From: Saprospiraceae bacterium
Lineage (GTDB): Bacteria; Bacteroidota; Bacteroidia; Chitinophagales; Saprospiraceae
Length of the DNA: 64,000 nucleotides
Assembly (NCBI GenBank): GCA_020436935.1
Contig: JAGQWX010000017.1
Coordinates: 20,252 to 84,251 of the forward strand
Reading direction: 5' to 3'
Shown: in pieces, positions 7,349 through 17,700 of the stretch
How the letters are laid out: every line of letters starts with the position of its first letter
Position numbering within the stretch: the first letter of the stretch is position 1
Position numbers and translations under genes: made by a program
The notes under the pieces: generated by a model
Seen by the model: only the letters and a program-made list of their open reading frames with translations
Told to the model about the DNA's origin: nothing
Database searches by the model: none

Positions 7349-10300
7349 TTACAGTTTGATGAACTTTTGAACAAGCTTGCCATTTGACTCTGTCTGTACA
7401 TCCATCAAATAAATTCCTGAGGAAAGTGAAGACATATCCAAAGTCAGATGATTGGTTTCAGAATACAATGTCCTGGAGAACTGATGCAAAACCCTTCCAT
7501 CAATAGATCTGATATAAATATATGCTTGCTGTTTGGACAGCGATTTGAGACTTACATTGATGATGCCATCGGTGGGATTTGGACTCATCACCATTTCAAA
7601 ATTTTCAATGGTTTTGTCCTTATTGCTGAGTGCAACATCACTGTTGATGATGATCAATCTTTCAGTGGTACAATTTTCCTTGTCTAGTGTCTGATCATTG
7701 ATACATGCTAAACTGCCTGCATACTTTACATCCATCAGTTCGATGTCGTCGATGAACCACCCTCCATCGGGTGCAGCTGCAGCCGAGTCGCTGACAAATC
7801 TGAATCTGAACCTGAGGTCTTCACCCTTGTAAGGTTCCAGGTCTATATAACTGTCAATGTATTTGCCTCCACTGCTTCCACTAAAACCAAAAAGCGAAGG
7901 AATAGGCAATGTATTGTATGAAATGATGGAATTTGGCGCATTACGGAGGAACATATCTTTTGAAGCCACGCTCCAGGTATTGCCACCATCCCTTGAAAAT
8001 TGTACAATGCCACCATCATATGAAGCTTCGGTGTCGTACTTATGGAAAAATCTGAGGACGGGTTTTTCACCTTCGATCTTAAGTGTGGGAATGTAAAGGG
8101 AATGGTCGTTTGCTTCGGCTATATTGGCAATAAAAAATGCCAACTGTCCTGATTTTGCACCTGTGTCGGTCAAATCCCACGTGTCGAAACCTTCATTAAG
8201 TTCAATATCAAAACCTTCTGTTCCTCCATCAATGTCATAAAAGGCCAGGGTCTGAGATTTCTCAATAGGGGCTGTGATTTGATACACAATTTCTTTTTCC
8301 TGCTCGTATTCCATGTCTCCAATTTCGAATCTTATGCGATCGTTGACAACTGTAGGAGGGAAATTAGATGATCCTTCTTTATAACTAGCGCCTTCAGGTA
8401 TGATGTCCTCGACAAAAACGCCTGTGACTTTTGCTTTGATGTGGTTGATGGTTTTTAGTGTTACAACGATGTCTGCACCTGCAATAGTCACAGCAGGCAT
8501 CACTTTTGTAATTTTGAGTTTTTCAATGCAGGTAGGCAAGGGTTCATTGTCCTGAATTCCATCATTGCGATCATTGGCTGAACCTCCATCTGAATAAAAA
8601 CCAAGGCCTCTTCTTGCAAATGCTTCCCAGATCAGGCAGTTGTTTTCACCCTCAAAAAGTATTTGGTCTGCGGCAATCAAAGCTTCTCTTCCTTCAATAA
8701 AACCGGGACTGCAACCTTGTATTTTTAAGGCTTCGATCACGGTCTGAATGGCCATGCCATTTCCTGAATTTATGTTTTTAAGGTCTGGATCAAAACCATG
8801 TTTATCAGCCATCAACCAAAAATAATCCCACAACATATCAGTCCAGACTTCACCAAGTGGGTGGGGTGCTGATGTTCCTTTTATATCGTCAAATTGTTGC
8901 GGGTTGACATTGAGATCTGTTGAGTAAGGATACCTCCTTATTCCAAAACCGGTAATAGCCTGCGATGCTGCATATGTGCCAATGCCTCGAGGGTTTTTTC
9001 CGTCGTCTCCGGGTCTTACAGTGAATGCCAAAGCGAAAAAATCGCTCCATCCTTCTCCCATTTGTTCGTCATTGTTGAGACATGAAGTATTTCCAGGTCC
9101 TCCTGTGAGCCTGTTTGAAATGCCGTGGCCGTATTCGTGTGCGATGATGCCATTGTCAAACGAGGCATCCAGATATCTGGGTCCTGACATCTGCGGTGTC
9201 TGTAGTTTGATGTTGATCTCTATTTGCCTGCTCAAGAGATTTTTGAGTTTGTCGCAATCGCTCTTCTTGAGAAACAATGCCGGAATATTCACCAGATTGG
9301 CAAAATCTCCTCCTGCCATGTTCAACAACTCATCGCCATTGCCACCATTTATTCCTGAGGCATTGCAGATAAAGCAACCCACGGCACCTTTCTGTTGCAC
9401 ATTGTATGCCTTTTCACTAAAATCGCATTCGCCCCTGTCGACAATGGCTATCTTACCACTGAGATCATTGACTGCCGGATTGCAAAGTCTCGTTGGTGAC
9501 GAAGAATTGTCTATAGCAAGTGCAAGATTTCCAATAACTGGAGTCTGATTTGCCTCAGGAATGGGTCCTGCCCATCCACTGGGAAGTCCATATTCAGATA
9601 TATTGACCCCAATATCTTCTGGTTCTGTTACCTGAATGGCGCTGCTCGCCCTGTCCCAAATGTACATTTGCATTTTTCCGGGATTGCCGTCAGTTGGAGT
9701 GGTGAAATTGGCGTTGTTGAAATTATCAGGATCTGTGATGCTCATGCCATCCAAAGCATTGGCATTGACATGGTCATTTCCTCTGCCCATGTTGGAATAA
9801 TTCTTAAATTGAAAATTCCCTGATACCTCATCAAACCCATAAAGATAAGTGAGGTCATGCATCATGTTGGTTGCGTAAAACAGGTTGGTGATTGATGCAT
9901 TGGCATTGGCCAGTGGTTCCTCATCCTGGAATAAATCATAGTTGAAAACCAATGAATCACCACCATCGGGTGATGGAGTATCAATATCAGCAAAATCATT
10001 GTCATCTTTATCGGCAAAGGCATTCACATTGTTGCCCCTTGTGGTGGTGAATTCAGGGCCAGCAGCGCCGTTGGTATCGTGCCATCCAAAGGGAGAGGCT
10101 TCAGGGAAGGCCGGATCTGTCACCAGAACATGGGCGCCGTGATTGGGGCTTTCATATGGGAAAGGAATGACTTTATAAGCGGAAGTACCTGCCATTTCGA
10201 CCTTCTCTTCAACATTAATTTGCTTGACCGGGGAAAAACAATTTTCGCTATGAGCGTATTTTTTGTCCGAATGACGGCAGTACAACGTGTGATTGAATTT

Positions 10301-10897
10301 CTGAATTACATTCCCTGTCGTAGCGTCAACGGCGATTTGCCAGTAGTCAGCCCCTTCTGCCATCTCCATGGTAAGTTGATGGGTTAGGAAGAGCTTGCCT
10401 TCGTGAAATATGTATTTTTTTACTGCGCCAATAGGGCTTTTGGTGTAGGAAGTTTGTTCCAGCTGATCTGGATATGCATTCGTCCTTGAATGAATGCCCG
10501 GAGTTTCCGGATTTTTTATACCCAGGTTTCTGGCTGCAAATACTGCAGCTTCTGGTGCGCTGATGGCCTGCTTGTCTTCTACGACCACTTCGTTGAGATG
10601 GCCTATTGCTGAGTTTCCAATGTGAACAATTTTATTGTTTTTGTCCAGGGTTACAATCAGCATCGCATTCTGGATGTCTATGTCATTGATTTGCTGTTGA
10701 TAATAATAAGTGACTGCTCCATTTCTATTGACGTTGTTGACATGCTCAAGCCTGAAGGTTTTCAGATCTGACTTGTTTAAGCCGTACTTTTTTTCATTTT
10801 TCAACAGATGGTCGCCGATGAGTTCGTCGAAATTCTGAGCATTCATTTCAAAGATCAACAAACTTAAAAAAATGAAAAGTGAAATCGTTTTGCGCAT
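7349..10897 (-). CDS. Secreted M36 (fungalysin) metalloprotease with PA domain and T9SS sorting domain
   Basis: Large extracellular zinc protease of 1182 residues. In order: signal peptide (about 1-20), FTP/PepSY-like propeptide (about 30-200), an M36 catalytic region split by a PA domain (about 456-540), the zinc motif HEYGHG near residue 586 with downstream ligand GEGWSDF near 617, a repeat-type beta domain (about 810-880), a jelly-roll/MAM-like segment with an FIDDIELMDV element (about 890-1070), and a C-terminal type A T9SS sorting domain starting at MSPNPTDG and ending in KFIKL. It would be exported by Sec, passed through the type IX system and anchored or released. It probably digests proteins for nutrition. 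The fused PA and sorting domains are common in this phylum. Confidence 0.92.
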   Translation of the reverse strand: MRKTISLFIFLSLLIFEMNAQNFDELIGDHLLKNEKKYGLNKSDLKTFRLEHVNNVNRNGAVTYYYQQQINDIDIQNAMLIVTLDKNNKIVHIGNSAIGHLNEVVVEDKQAISAPEAAVFAARNLGIKNPETPGIHSRTNAYPDQLEQTSYTKSPIGAVKKYIFHEGKLFLTHQLTMEMAEGADYWQIAVDATTGNVIQKFNHTLYCRHSDKKYAHSENCFSPVKQINVEEKVEMAGTSAYKVIPFPYESPNHGAHVLVTDPAFPEASPFGWHDTNGAAGPEFTTTRGNNVNAFADKDDNDFADIDTPSPDGGDSLVFNYDLFQDEEPLANANASITNLFYATNMMHDLTYLYGFDEVSGNFQFKNYSNMGRGNDHVNANALDGMSITDPDNFNNANFTTPTDGNPGKMQMYIWDRASSAIQVTEPEDIGVNISEYGLPSGWAGPIPEANQTPVIGNLALAIDNSSSPTRLCNPAVNDLSGKIAIVDRGECDFSEKAYNVQQKGAVGCFICNASGINGGNGDELLNMAGGDFANLVNIPALFLKKSDCDKLKNLLSRQIEINIKLQTPQMSGPRYLDASFDNGIIAHEYGHGISNRLTGGPGNTSCLNNDEQMGEGWSDFFALAFTVRPGDDGKNPRGIGTYAASQAITGFGIRRYPYSTDLNVNPQQFDDIKGTSAPHPLGEVWTDMLWDYFWLMADKHGFDPDLKNINSGNGMAIQTVIEALKIQGCSPGFIEGREALIAADQILFEGENNCLIWEAFARRGLGFYSDGGSANDRNDGIQDNEPLPTCIEKLKITKVMPAVTIAGADIVVTLKTINHIKAKVTGVFVEDIIPEGASYKEGSSNFPPTVVNDRIRFEIGDMEYEQEKEIVYQITAPIEKSQTLAFYDIDGGTEGFDIELNEGFDTWDLTDTGAKSGQLAFFIANIAEANDHSLYIPTLKIEGEKPVLRFFHKYDTEASYDGGIVQFSRDGGNTWSVASKDMFLRNAPNSIISYNTLPIPSLFGFSGSSGGKYIDSYIDLEPYKGEDLRFRFRFVSDSAAAAPDGGWFIDDIELMDVKYAGSLACINDQTLDKENCTTERLIIINSDVALSNKDKTIENFEMVMSPNPTDGIINVSLKSLSKQQAYIYIRSIDGRVLHQFSRTLYSETNHLTLDMSSLSSGIYLMDVQTESNGKLVQKFIKL

Positions 10898-11329
10898 AAA
10901 ATGGATGGTTAGAAGTTTAATTTTCAGTATGGAACGAAGGAATTTTCAACTTAAAAAAGTACTGCAGCCGGAGAATTTTCAAACACTAGAGTCAAAATAT
11001 AAAATTTGAAGTCCGTAAACTTTGATGTTTATTCAAATTTTAAATGCGATGTTTTGGTCTGGAACAACTCCGATCAGTATACAAATATATTCTTTAATTT
11101 GAGCTTGGAAAGGCTAAACTCATTAATTCAACATCGGTTTTGGAAAATCGTTTTTAAAATTGTCGTCCAATTTATTTTCAGTTTTAAAAATAATTTAATG
11201 GTGCTTTTTACCGGGCTGAAACCATTTTTACACAAATTAAGCGCGTATTTTATCATAAGAAGATGAAGTATCATACAAAATGGCTCATTTTTGCAGCTGA
11301 TCAATTCACATTACTCAAAAAAATAGACT
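10898..11329. other. AT-rich divergent promoter region
   Basis: A 432-base gene-free stretch between the M36 protease (minus) and rlmB (plus). It is strongly AT-rich and must hold both promoters, but no clear TTG plus TAnnTTTG pair could be assigned. Two short open frames here (11006-11266 and 11263-11463) show no protein-like features. Confidence 0.5.
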
Positions 11330-12076
11330 TTGGCAGATTCGACAGTATTAATTGGCAGGAATCCACTGATGGAAGCCATTCAGCAGGGCAGGGATATAGA
11401 AAAGATTTTCGTCCTGGACAGCATGCGAGGAGAGCTCGAGAAAGAAGTGCGCAAGATTTCTAAGGAAAGAAACATCCCACTGTCTAGGGTCCCCAATGAA
11501 AAGTTATCATCGCTATGTGGTTCCAGAAACCATCAGGGCGTTGTAGCATTCATCAGCCCTGTCATATTTCAGGATCTTGAAGAAGTATTGGCTTTACAAT
11601 TTGACCAGGGTAAAAACCCTGCCATTGCAGTGCTCGAAGCGGTATCTGATGTGCGAAATATGGCTGCGATTTGCAGATCTGCATTGGTTTTTGGGATGGA
11701 TGCCGTTGTGATCACCAGCAAAAGACACGCCGCACTGAATGCTGATACAGTCAAAATATCTGCAGGAGCCATTCTCAATATTCCCATATGCAGAGAGAAA
11801 AACATGCAGGCGGTGATTGAAAAATGCAAGCTTTTTGGTTTAAAAATATATGCAACGGATTTGCAAGGTGCTTCAGACATCAGTGACGTCGGGTTGGACG
11901 AACCTTGCGCCATCGTCATGGGCTCGGAGGATACAGGAGTCAGTTTTGAAACTTTGAAAATGGCGGATACCAGGATCAAAATACCTCAGGTTTCAGAATT
12001 TGATTCTTTGAATGTTTCTGTTGCTGCGGGCATCATGTTTTATGAAGTCATGCGAAAACGAACAATTAATCCGTAA
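11330..12076 (+). CDS. rlmB: SpoU-family 23S rRNA (guanosine-2'-O-)-methyltransferase RlmB
   Basis: SAM-dependent 2'-O-methyltransferase, expected to modify G2251 of 23S rRNA. The N-terminal substrate-binding domain begins with VLIGRNPLMEAI, and the C-terminal knotted SPOUT domain shows the three SpoU motifs: DVRNMAAICRSALVFG, AIVMGSEDTG and IKIPQVSEFDSLNVSVAAG. The TTG start at 11330 is chosen because the family begins directly before this GRNP segment and there is no in-frame ATG upstream. Length (248) is normal. RlmB and TrmH-like paralogues are close, so the exact RNA target is an inference. Confidence 0.85.
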   Translation: MADSTVLIGRNPLMEAIQQGRDIEKIFVLDSMRGELEKEVRKISKERNIPLSRVPNEKLSSLCGSRNHQGVVAFISPVIFQDLEEVLALQFDQGKNPAIAVLEAVSDVRNMAAICRSALVFGMDAVVITSKRHAALNADTVKISAGAILNIPICREKNMQAVIEKCKLFGLKIYATDLQGASDISDVGLDEPCAIVMGSEDTGVSFETLKMADTRIKIPQVSEFDSLNVSVAAGIMFYEVMRKRTINP

Positions 12077-12099
12077 TCAGAGCAATTATTTAATTAAAA

Positions 12100-12549
12100 A
12101 TGATATTTTTATCATCAATTATTTTTGATGATATGACCCTTGATGAACATATAGATAACCTGGCCTCAACCCTTATAACGGAAGATAAATACGATGAGGC
12201 TTTAAAATATTTTCTTGAAAATCTTGCCCATCTCAGCGCTCTAATGGATGCCTGTATCGCACCACCTTCCGAAGTTGTCAAAGACATCCGGGCAGTATTT
12301 AGTGAGACCCTGAAATACGTTTTTAAAACATTGCAATTTGAGGAAGAGGACACACAGGTTTCTGTGAGGTTTTTCTATTATCCACCCAAAAACTTTCTCC
12401 ATGGTATGTTGCTCAAAGATGATTGGCAGGGCATCATCATTTATTTTCCGGGAATGAAAAAGGGAGGCATGCTCATGGCTAAGCTTGGTTTGGAACAGGC
12501 CAACTACTTTAGAATTACAAAACTTGGCAATGCGGGAAGTGCTTCCTAG
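12100..12549 (+). CDS. Hypothetical protein, 149 residues
   Basis: No family recognised. It appears cytoplasmic, with no signal peptide or TM helix. The N-terminal half is helical and acidic (DEHIDNLASTL, DKYDEALKYFLENLAHL); the second half is beta-rich with aromatic clusters (RFFYYPPKN, GIIIYFPGMKKGG). An ATG at 12133 (MTLDEHIDN) is an equally good start, since the first 11 residues are hydrophobic and AT-rich. It follows rlmB by 23 bases on the same strand and converges with hchA, so it is likely the end of an rlmB operon. Confidence 0.6.
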   Translation: MIFLSSIIFDDMTLDEHIDNLASTLITEDKYDEALKYFLENLAHLSALMDACIAPPSEVVKDIRAVFSETLKYVFKTLQFEEEDTQVSVRFFYYPPKNFLHGMLLKDDWQGIIIYFPGMKKGGMLMAKLGLEQANYFRITKLGNAGSAS

Positions 12550-12555
12550 CAGGCG

Positions 12556-13416
12556 CTAGATATGTGCTAACAATTGCTGTGCGCATAACTTACCAAAGGC
12601 ATTGGCTGCTTTCGGACTGGCTGCTGTAATCAGACGTCTATCCACATGACAAGTGTCGTCGGCCTTGGTATTCACTATGGTCATACCGTGTTTTTTTAGC
12701 TTTTCTCCAAAAAACCAGGTCAACTGTCCGGGTAGGTAACCTATCATGGGCAATTGTTTGTCCATCTTATCAGGAAATGCGGCAATCGAATATCCTGAAA
12801 ATGGAAAAGCTTTTCCACTGACTTCCTCCTCCAAAGATAGGAAAGCGGCCGGCCCGTGACAAATACTCAGGATAAACTTGTTTTGATCGTGAGCCCAATG
12901 GATCAGCTTACCAACATTCGGATCCTTGGGCAGGCCTATAATGGCACCATGTCCTCCCGGAATTAAGATGGCCACATATTCATGTGCACTGATGAATTGT
13001 TCTTTTACAAAGTAAGCCACGCTTGATGGCTTGTCCAGTTTTGTTTTGTATTCATTGAAAAAATCCATGACTTTTTGGTCTTCCTTTGGCATGGCCCACA
13101 TTTCTATTTTGGCAGCTTTGCCCGTTGGGGTAAAAATGTCCAGCTCAAATCCGGCATCTTTCAAATGCATCATCGGAAGCAAGGTTTCTACCGGATGATT
13201 GCCTGAAGAAAACTGCTTTCCATTGGCTGTGGGCAAGTGAGCCTCTTCTGTACAAAGGACCAGAACTCTTTTATTCTGATCCATATTTTTATTGGAGTAT
13301 GAAACTTGTTCATAGTTGGTCTTATCTGATGTAGACATTCTAAGTGCAAAGTTCGAAGGACTATAAGCACCATCTGACGTTGGTTTAGGATTTAAACCCA
13401 ATAATTTTTTTAACAT
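12556..13416 (-). CDS. hchA: Hsp31-type chaperone / glyoxalase-deglycase of the DJ-1/PfpI superfamily
   Basis: Homologue of E. coli HchA (Hsp31), a holding chaperone with glyoxalase III and reported deglycase activity. The 286-residue length matches. The catalytic features are in place: nucleophile elbow SICHGPAAF with C186 and H187, E77 in GNHPVETLL and D216 in AFPDKMDKQ. The stretches LIPGGHGAIIGLP and GYLPGQLTWFFGE are also typical. The N-terminal extension of about 45 residues corresponds to the Hsp31 P-domain segment, which supports this start. It lies next to a damaged peroxiredoxin gene, in keeping with a stress-related neighbourhood. Cytoplasmic. Confidence 0.92.
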   Translation of the reverse strand: MLKKLLGLNPKPTSDGAYSPSNFALRMSTSDKTNYEQVSYSNKNMDQNKRVLVLCTEEAHLPTANGKQFSSGNHPVETLLPMMHLKDAGFELDIFTPTGKAAKIEMWAMPKEDQKVMDFFNEYKTKLDKPSSVAYFVKEQFISAHEYVAILIPGGHGAIIGLPKDPNVGKLIHWAHDQNKFILSICHGPAAFLSLEEEVSGKAFPFSGYSIAAFPDKMDKQLPMIGYLPGQLTWFFGEKLKKHGMTIVNTKADDTCHVDRRLITAASPKAANAFGKLCAQQLLAHI

Positions 13417-13558
13417 GATTCATTGTTGTTACATCCATTACACTCAGAGGCCATTGATGGTTCAAATTGATTGCATTCCTACCTTTAAAATATTAAAAAC
13501 TAATGCAAGTATATGTCCTCCGGGTTGAAAAGCGAATGTTTTATCAACCTATCCTTTA

Positions 13559-14092
13559 TTACTTCAACAATTCAGATAGATCCACATGGTCAATTACATT
13601 CTCTCCATATTTGGCTTTGAGGATTTTACCATTGCGGTCAATGATAAAGTCAGCAGGAATCTGATAGAAATTGCCTTCAACTTTGCCCCCTGGTTTAAAG
13701 CCGGCTTTCATGCTTTGTCCTACTCTCTTTATTCCCGATAAATTCAGTGTCTTTATGGCTTTAAACCATGAGGGCTTTACTCAATACATATCGTATAATT
13801 TTCTTTCCGGATCTGCAATGATTGGGAAATCAAACCATGTTTTATCGACTATATTTTTCAGCAAGCTATCCTTTGGAGATTGAAAAACAGCAATCACTCC
13901 TACGTCTGCTGCCTTCAATTTGGTCTTCTCCCTCATGATTTCTACCATACGCAGTTGGCATATGGCACATTCTGCATAGCGGAAGAAACTGAGCAGCGTT
14001 TTTTGATTGGGCAAACTTTGTGAATCAATTTTGTTACCAAATATATCCTCTACTTTAAATGAAGGTGCCATTTGATCTTTTTGTAAATGCAT
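13559..14092 (-). pseudogene. AhpC/TSA-type peroxiredoxin gene interrupted by an in-frame TGA
   Basis: The reading frame encodes a redoxin of about 177 residues but has a single in-frame TGA at 13781-13783 (codon 104). Upstream of it: PSFKVEDIFGN, then the active-site region FFRYAECAICQLRM with C42 and C45, ending in ERKLYDMY. Downstream the same frame goes on without a gap: VKPSWFKAIKTLNL, then FYQIPADFIIDRNGKIL and a stop at 13559, which completes the thioredoxin fold. Relatives usually have Gly at the interrupted position, so GGA to TGA is the simplest cause. Either a recent nonsense mutation or a sequencing error; the rest is undecayed. The Crp/Fnr gene lies 62 bases upstream on the same strand. 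Confidence 0.8.
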
Positions 14093-14154
14093 AATCTGTG
14101 TTTTTAATGATGATGCAATTTGAGCCGATCAAAGTCTTCAATTCTTGATGCAAA

Positions 14155-14727
14155 TCAAGAAATATCTGATCTTATTCTGCTAATGGTTTCCGGTGTCATC
14201 ATCAAATAGGATGCTATCATCTTAAGGGGGATGGAGTTGATGAGATGTCCGCTTCTCTTTTGAAAGATCAAGTATCGTTCTTTAGGAGGTAAGGTGAGCA
14301 GTTCAATTTGCCTTTGAATGTGACCGGAGAGCGTTTTTTCCAGCAAATGCTGGTACCAATGGGAGATTTCAAAATTGGATTGTACCAGCCCTAAAATTTC
14401 TTTCTTCGAGATGGCAACTACAACTGTTGGCAATGCAGCTTCTATGATGACTTGTGAAGCTTCACCCGACACATAGGATTGAAAGTTGGTGATGAATGAA
14501 CCGGCATATCCAAAGCCAATGTTTTTTTCATCACCTTTTTCATCAATTACATATAACCTCAAACAACCTTCCTCAACAAAATATAGGTTTGTGTCGAGAT
14601 GGTGAAGATCTACCAATACCTCCCTAGACTTTAGTGTTCTTCTCTTTTGCCATAAGCCAGTAATTGCAGCCAGGCTACCTTGACTTAAGTCTGATGTTTT
14701 TGTCAGGGCTTTTTCTAAATCATTCAT
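14155..14727 (-). CDS. Crp/Fnr-family transcriptional regulator
   Basis: A 190-residue regulator with an N-terminal cyclic-nucleotide-binding-type beta barrel (about 25-115, containing LYFVEEGCLRLYVIDEKG), a dimerisation helix (about 118-145) and a C-terminal winged helix. The helix-turn-helix lies at about 166-187 (IPLKMIASYLMMTPETISRIR). No Fnr-type cysteine cluster is visible, so it is not an iron-sulfur oxygen sensor; the effector is unknown. It sits just upstream of the broken peroxiredoxin gene on the same strand, so the pair may be cotranscribed, and the regulator may once have controlled it. That link is inference. Confidence 0.88.
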   Translation of the reverse strand: MNDLEKALTKTSDLSQGSLAAITGLWQKRRTLKSREVLVDLHHLDTNLYFVEEGCLRLYVIDEKGDEKNIGFGYAGSFITNFQSYVSGEASQVIIEAALPTVVVAISKKEILGLVQSNFEISHWYQHLLEKTLSGHIQRQIELLTLPPKERYLIFQKRSGHLINSIPLKMIASYLMMTPETISRIRSDIS

Positions 14728-14766
14728 GCCAATAAAATACTAAAGGACAAAGTAAGCTCTTTTTGA

Positions 14767-17700
14767 TTACTTCAGTGCCTTCAATATCTCCTCAATAGCT
14801 TTGTCCAGCTGGGGTTGCTTTCCGGTCAGACGATCCTCGAAACTTTCTTTCACATAAATGTCAGGTGTCACCCCGGTTTTCTCGAGGTTGTCACCATTCA
14901 ATGCATAACATCCCCACGAAGGCAGACGATAAAATGACCCGTCTACAAGGCTTCCGCCAGTTGTGAAAATGATCCAACGATACGTCTCCGTCCCAATGAT
15001 TTTGCCCAGGCCCATCTCCTTAAAACCCGCAGAAGTGACCTCTGCATCGCTGAGCGTCTGCTCATTGGTAAGGATGATGATAGGTTTTGCTGCCGGACCA
15101 AAATTGGGCTGTGGAGCCATCTTACCTTCCCGGTATTTCCATTGAGCATATGGTTTTTGTGAAAGGAATTGCAGTACAGCGTCGTGTACATTTCCTCCGG
15201 TATTGTTGCGCAGGTCAAGAATGAGGGCATCGCGCTGATAAGCCTCAGAAACCATTTCTTTTTTGAAATTGGTAAGTTCGCCATCTCCCATGTTTTTCAT
15301 GTGTACATAGGCGATGCGTTTTTTACTTTGGGCATCCACATAAGCCTGGTTGTCGTCAACCCATTCGTCGTACAGCATATTTTTCAATGCGCCTGAGGAA
15401 ATGGGGTGGAGGAGAATGGTCGTATCCTGGTTGTTTCTGGTGAAGACCAGTTCGATTTCGTCATCCAGCGACGGTTGCGAAAAGTAAGATTCTCTGTTTT
15501 TGACAGGATCTACAGTCTTTCCGTTGACCTTTTTCAAAATGTCTCCGGCTTTGATGTTTTTGCCGGTGATATCCGCCGGACTTTTGGCTACAATGCGCTC
15601 TACCTTGTAAGGATTGTCTTTTGAAAAAACGATACCAGTCTCATTGGTTTGGCTGCCATAAAATGCGGCGTCTTCTTTCCCATCCGTTCTGAATCCAAAA
15701 TGGGAAGTATTCAATTCGCCCAGCATGTCGTTGAAGAGCACACTCAATTGCTCCCTCTTGGTGACATATGGCAGGTACTGTGCAAATTGGTCCCGGAGAG
15801 TCAGCCAATTTTCGCCATGAAATTTTTCATCATAAAAGTTGGACTCAAATCCGGCCCATGCTTCATAAAACATTTGGTGAAACTCGCTTTCCAGATCTTT
15901 CCTGAAAGTGTAGTCTGTTTCTATTTTTTCTGTCTTGTTTGATTCAGGATTCAAGGTGTTGATAGCGCCATTGAGCAATAGGTAGTTTTTGTCTTTGGCG
16001 GTCACAAACTGCCCGCCTCTCACCGGAGACGACTCAAGTTTTTCCGTTTTATTGTTTTCGAATGGTTTGACCACCGTTCTCCACAACTGTCTCCTGCCTT
16101 CATCGTGTGTAGACACATAATAGATGTAGGAGGTTCCGTCCTTGACAATTTCAAATACGCTGCCCTGGGAGCCAAAGGATGGACTGATCTGTTCTATTCG
16201 GTCCATTAATCCTGCTTCATTGATGGTGATTTGAATGGAATCCTTTTTGACTTCTTTTTTCTCACTGGTTTTCACCTCCGTGCTGTCCGTCTTCTTTTTG
16301 TCTTCTTCTTTAAATAGTTCGTTGAATTTATCCAAGGTGTAGGGTTTTTCATACTTGTCCAGCGCCATCCGATAGATGTGCCGGTCTCCGCCACCCCTTG
16401 GAAAACTTGGTTCTGTGAGATTGGATTCAAAGTAGATGTATTTACCATCGGCAGACCATGCCGGCTCGCTTTCACTTACTCCTGTGTTGGTGAGGTTGAT
16501 GATTTTTTTGCTCGGAATGTGGTAGGTGAATATATCGAGCTCAAAGTTTCTGAAAGCATTGTACAGGATGTAGTTACCATCCGGAGAAAATTCAAACTTT
16601 GTTCTGCCGAGCGCCCAAAATTCGTCCTTTACGGCTGTGGTACTTTTAAAGTCCTGCAGGTTGAGCAGGCGCAATTCGTCTCTGCCGCTCAGGTAGACTG
16701 CATTTTCCATTTTGGGGTCTAGGACCAGTCCGATGTTGTTTTTGGCTTCATTGGTAATGCGCTTTGGGGTACCGGTACCATCTGCAGGCATGGTGAACAA
16801 GTTGGTATAACCTGAAGCAGTCTGACTGAAAAGCAAAGTGCGGTTGTCCTTGAGCCATTTGACTTCCAGAATACGCTCTTTAGGGTCTGTCTCCATTTGC
16901 TGGATGAACTTTCCCTTGATGTCCGAGACAAACAAGACTCCCCGTGACAGGAAAGCCATTTTTTTGTTGTCAGGTGAAATGTCAAAATAGGTGATGTTGT
17001 CTTTGGTTTTGAAATCCTGTGTTTTGGTCAGCGTATTGTTTTTGTATATGGAGATGTCTACTTTCTGGGACTTTTTGCCTGCCACATCGTAAATGAAGAT
17101 CTGATAATCTTTGGTAAAGACAATTTTATTTCCTCCGGCACTTACCTGAGGCCAGCCTATTGAGGTCTTAAAATGGGTGAGCGCATTTTTTTTGCCGTTG
17201 ACAAAGGTGTATAAATTGTACTGTCCATTTTCCTCGTCAGAAGCAAAGTAGATCGTGCCTTTGCTGTCTATGGTTGCCCACATGTCCTTGCCTTTGTAGT
17301 TCGTATACTCTTTATAAGCTCCCGTTTTGGTATTGTAGGATTTGATATTGGGGTTGAAATCTCCCTTGTACCGCTTGCGGTGGGTAAAGTTTTTGCTTTC
17401 CCAACTTTCATTGAAAAATATTTCACCCGAGCTGGGATGCGCCACCACATTGTGCACATTATTGAAGTAGTGGTCGAACAATCGGACCGGTGTCGTCCCA
17501 CTGATGTTTACTGAATATCCCGCAAAGCGATTGGCTCTGGATGAAGTGAAATAAACCTGTTTGGAATCCCAAGACCAACTGTCGACATCATCCGCACCAT
17601 CGTGGTAGGTCAATTGTCTGATATCGCCTCCTCCGACAGGAACGATGTACACGTCTTTATTTCCATATTGGGTTGAACTGAAGGCCAGCCACTTGCCATC

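Noticed and set aside
8976..9548. Plus-strand 190-codon frame
   Set aside because: Antisense to the catalytic part of the M36 protease, whose zinc motifs are intact on the other strand.
11006..11463. Two short open frames upstream of rlmB
   Set aside because: Composition is AT-driven, the second overlaps rlmB in another frame, and neither has motifs or a signal peptide.
13781..13783. Recoding of TGA as glycine or selenocysteine
   Set aside because: TGA ends several normal genes here (for example the PLP enzyme gene at 2569), and the codon is far from the redox Cys with no obvious SECIS-like need.
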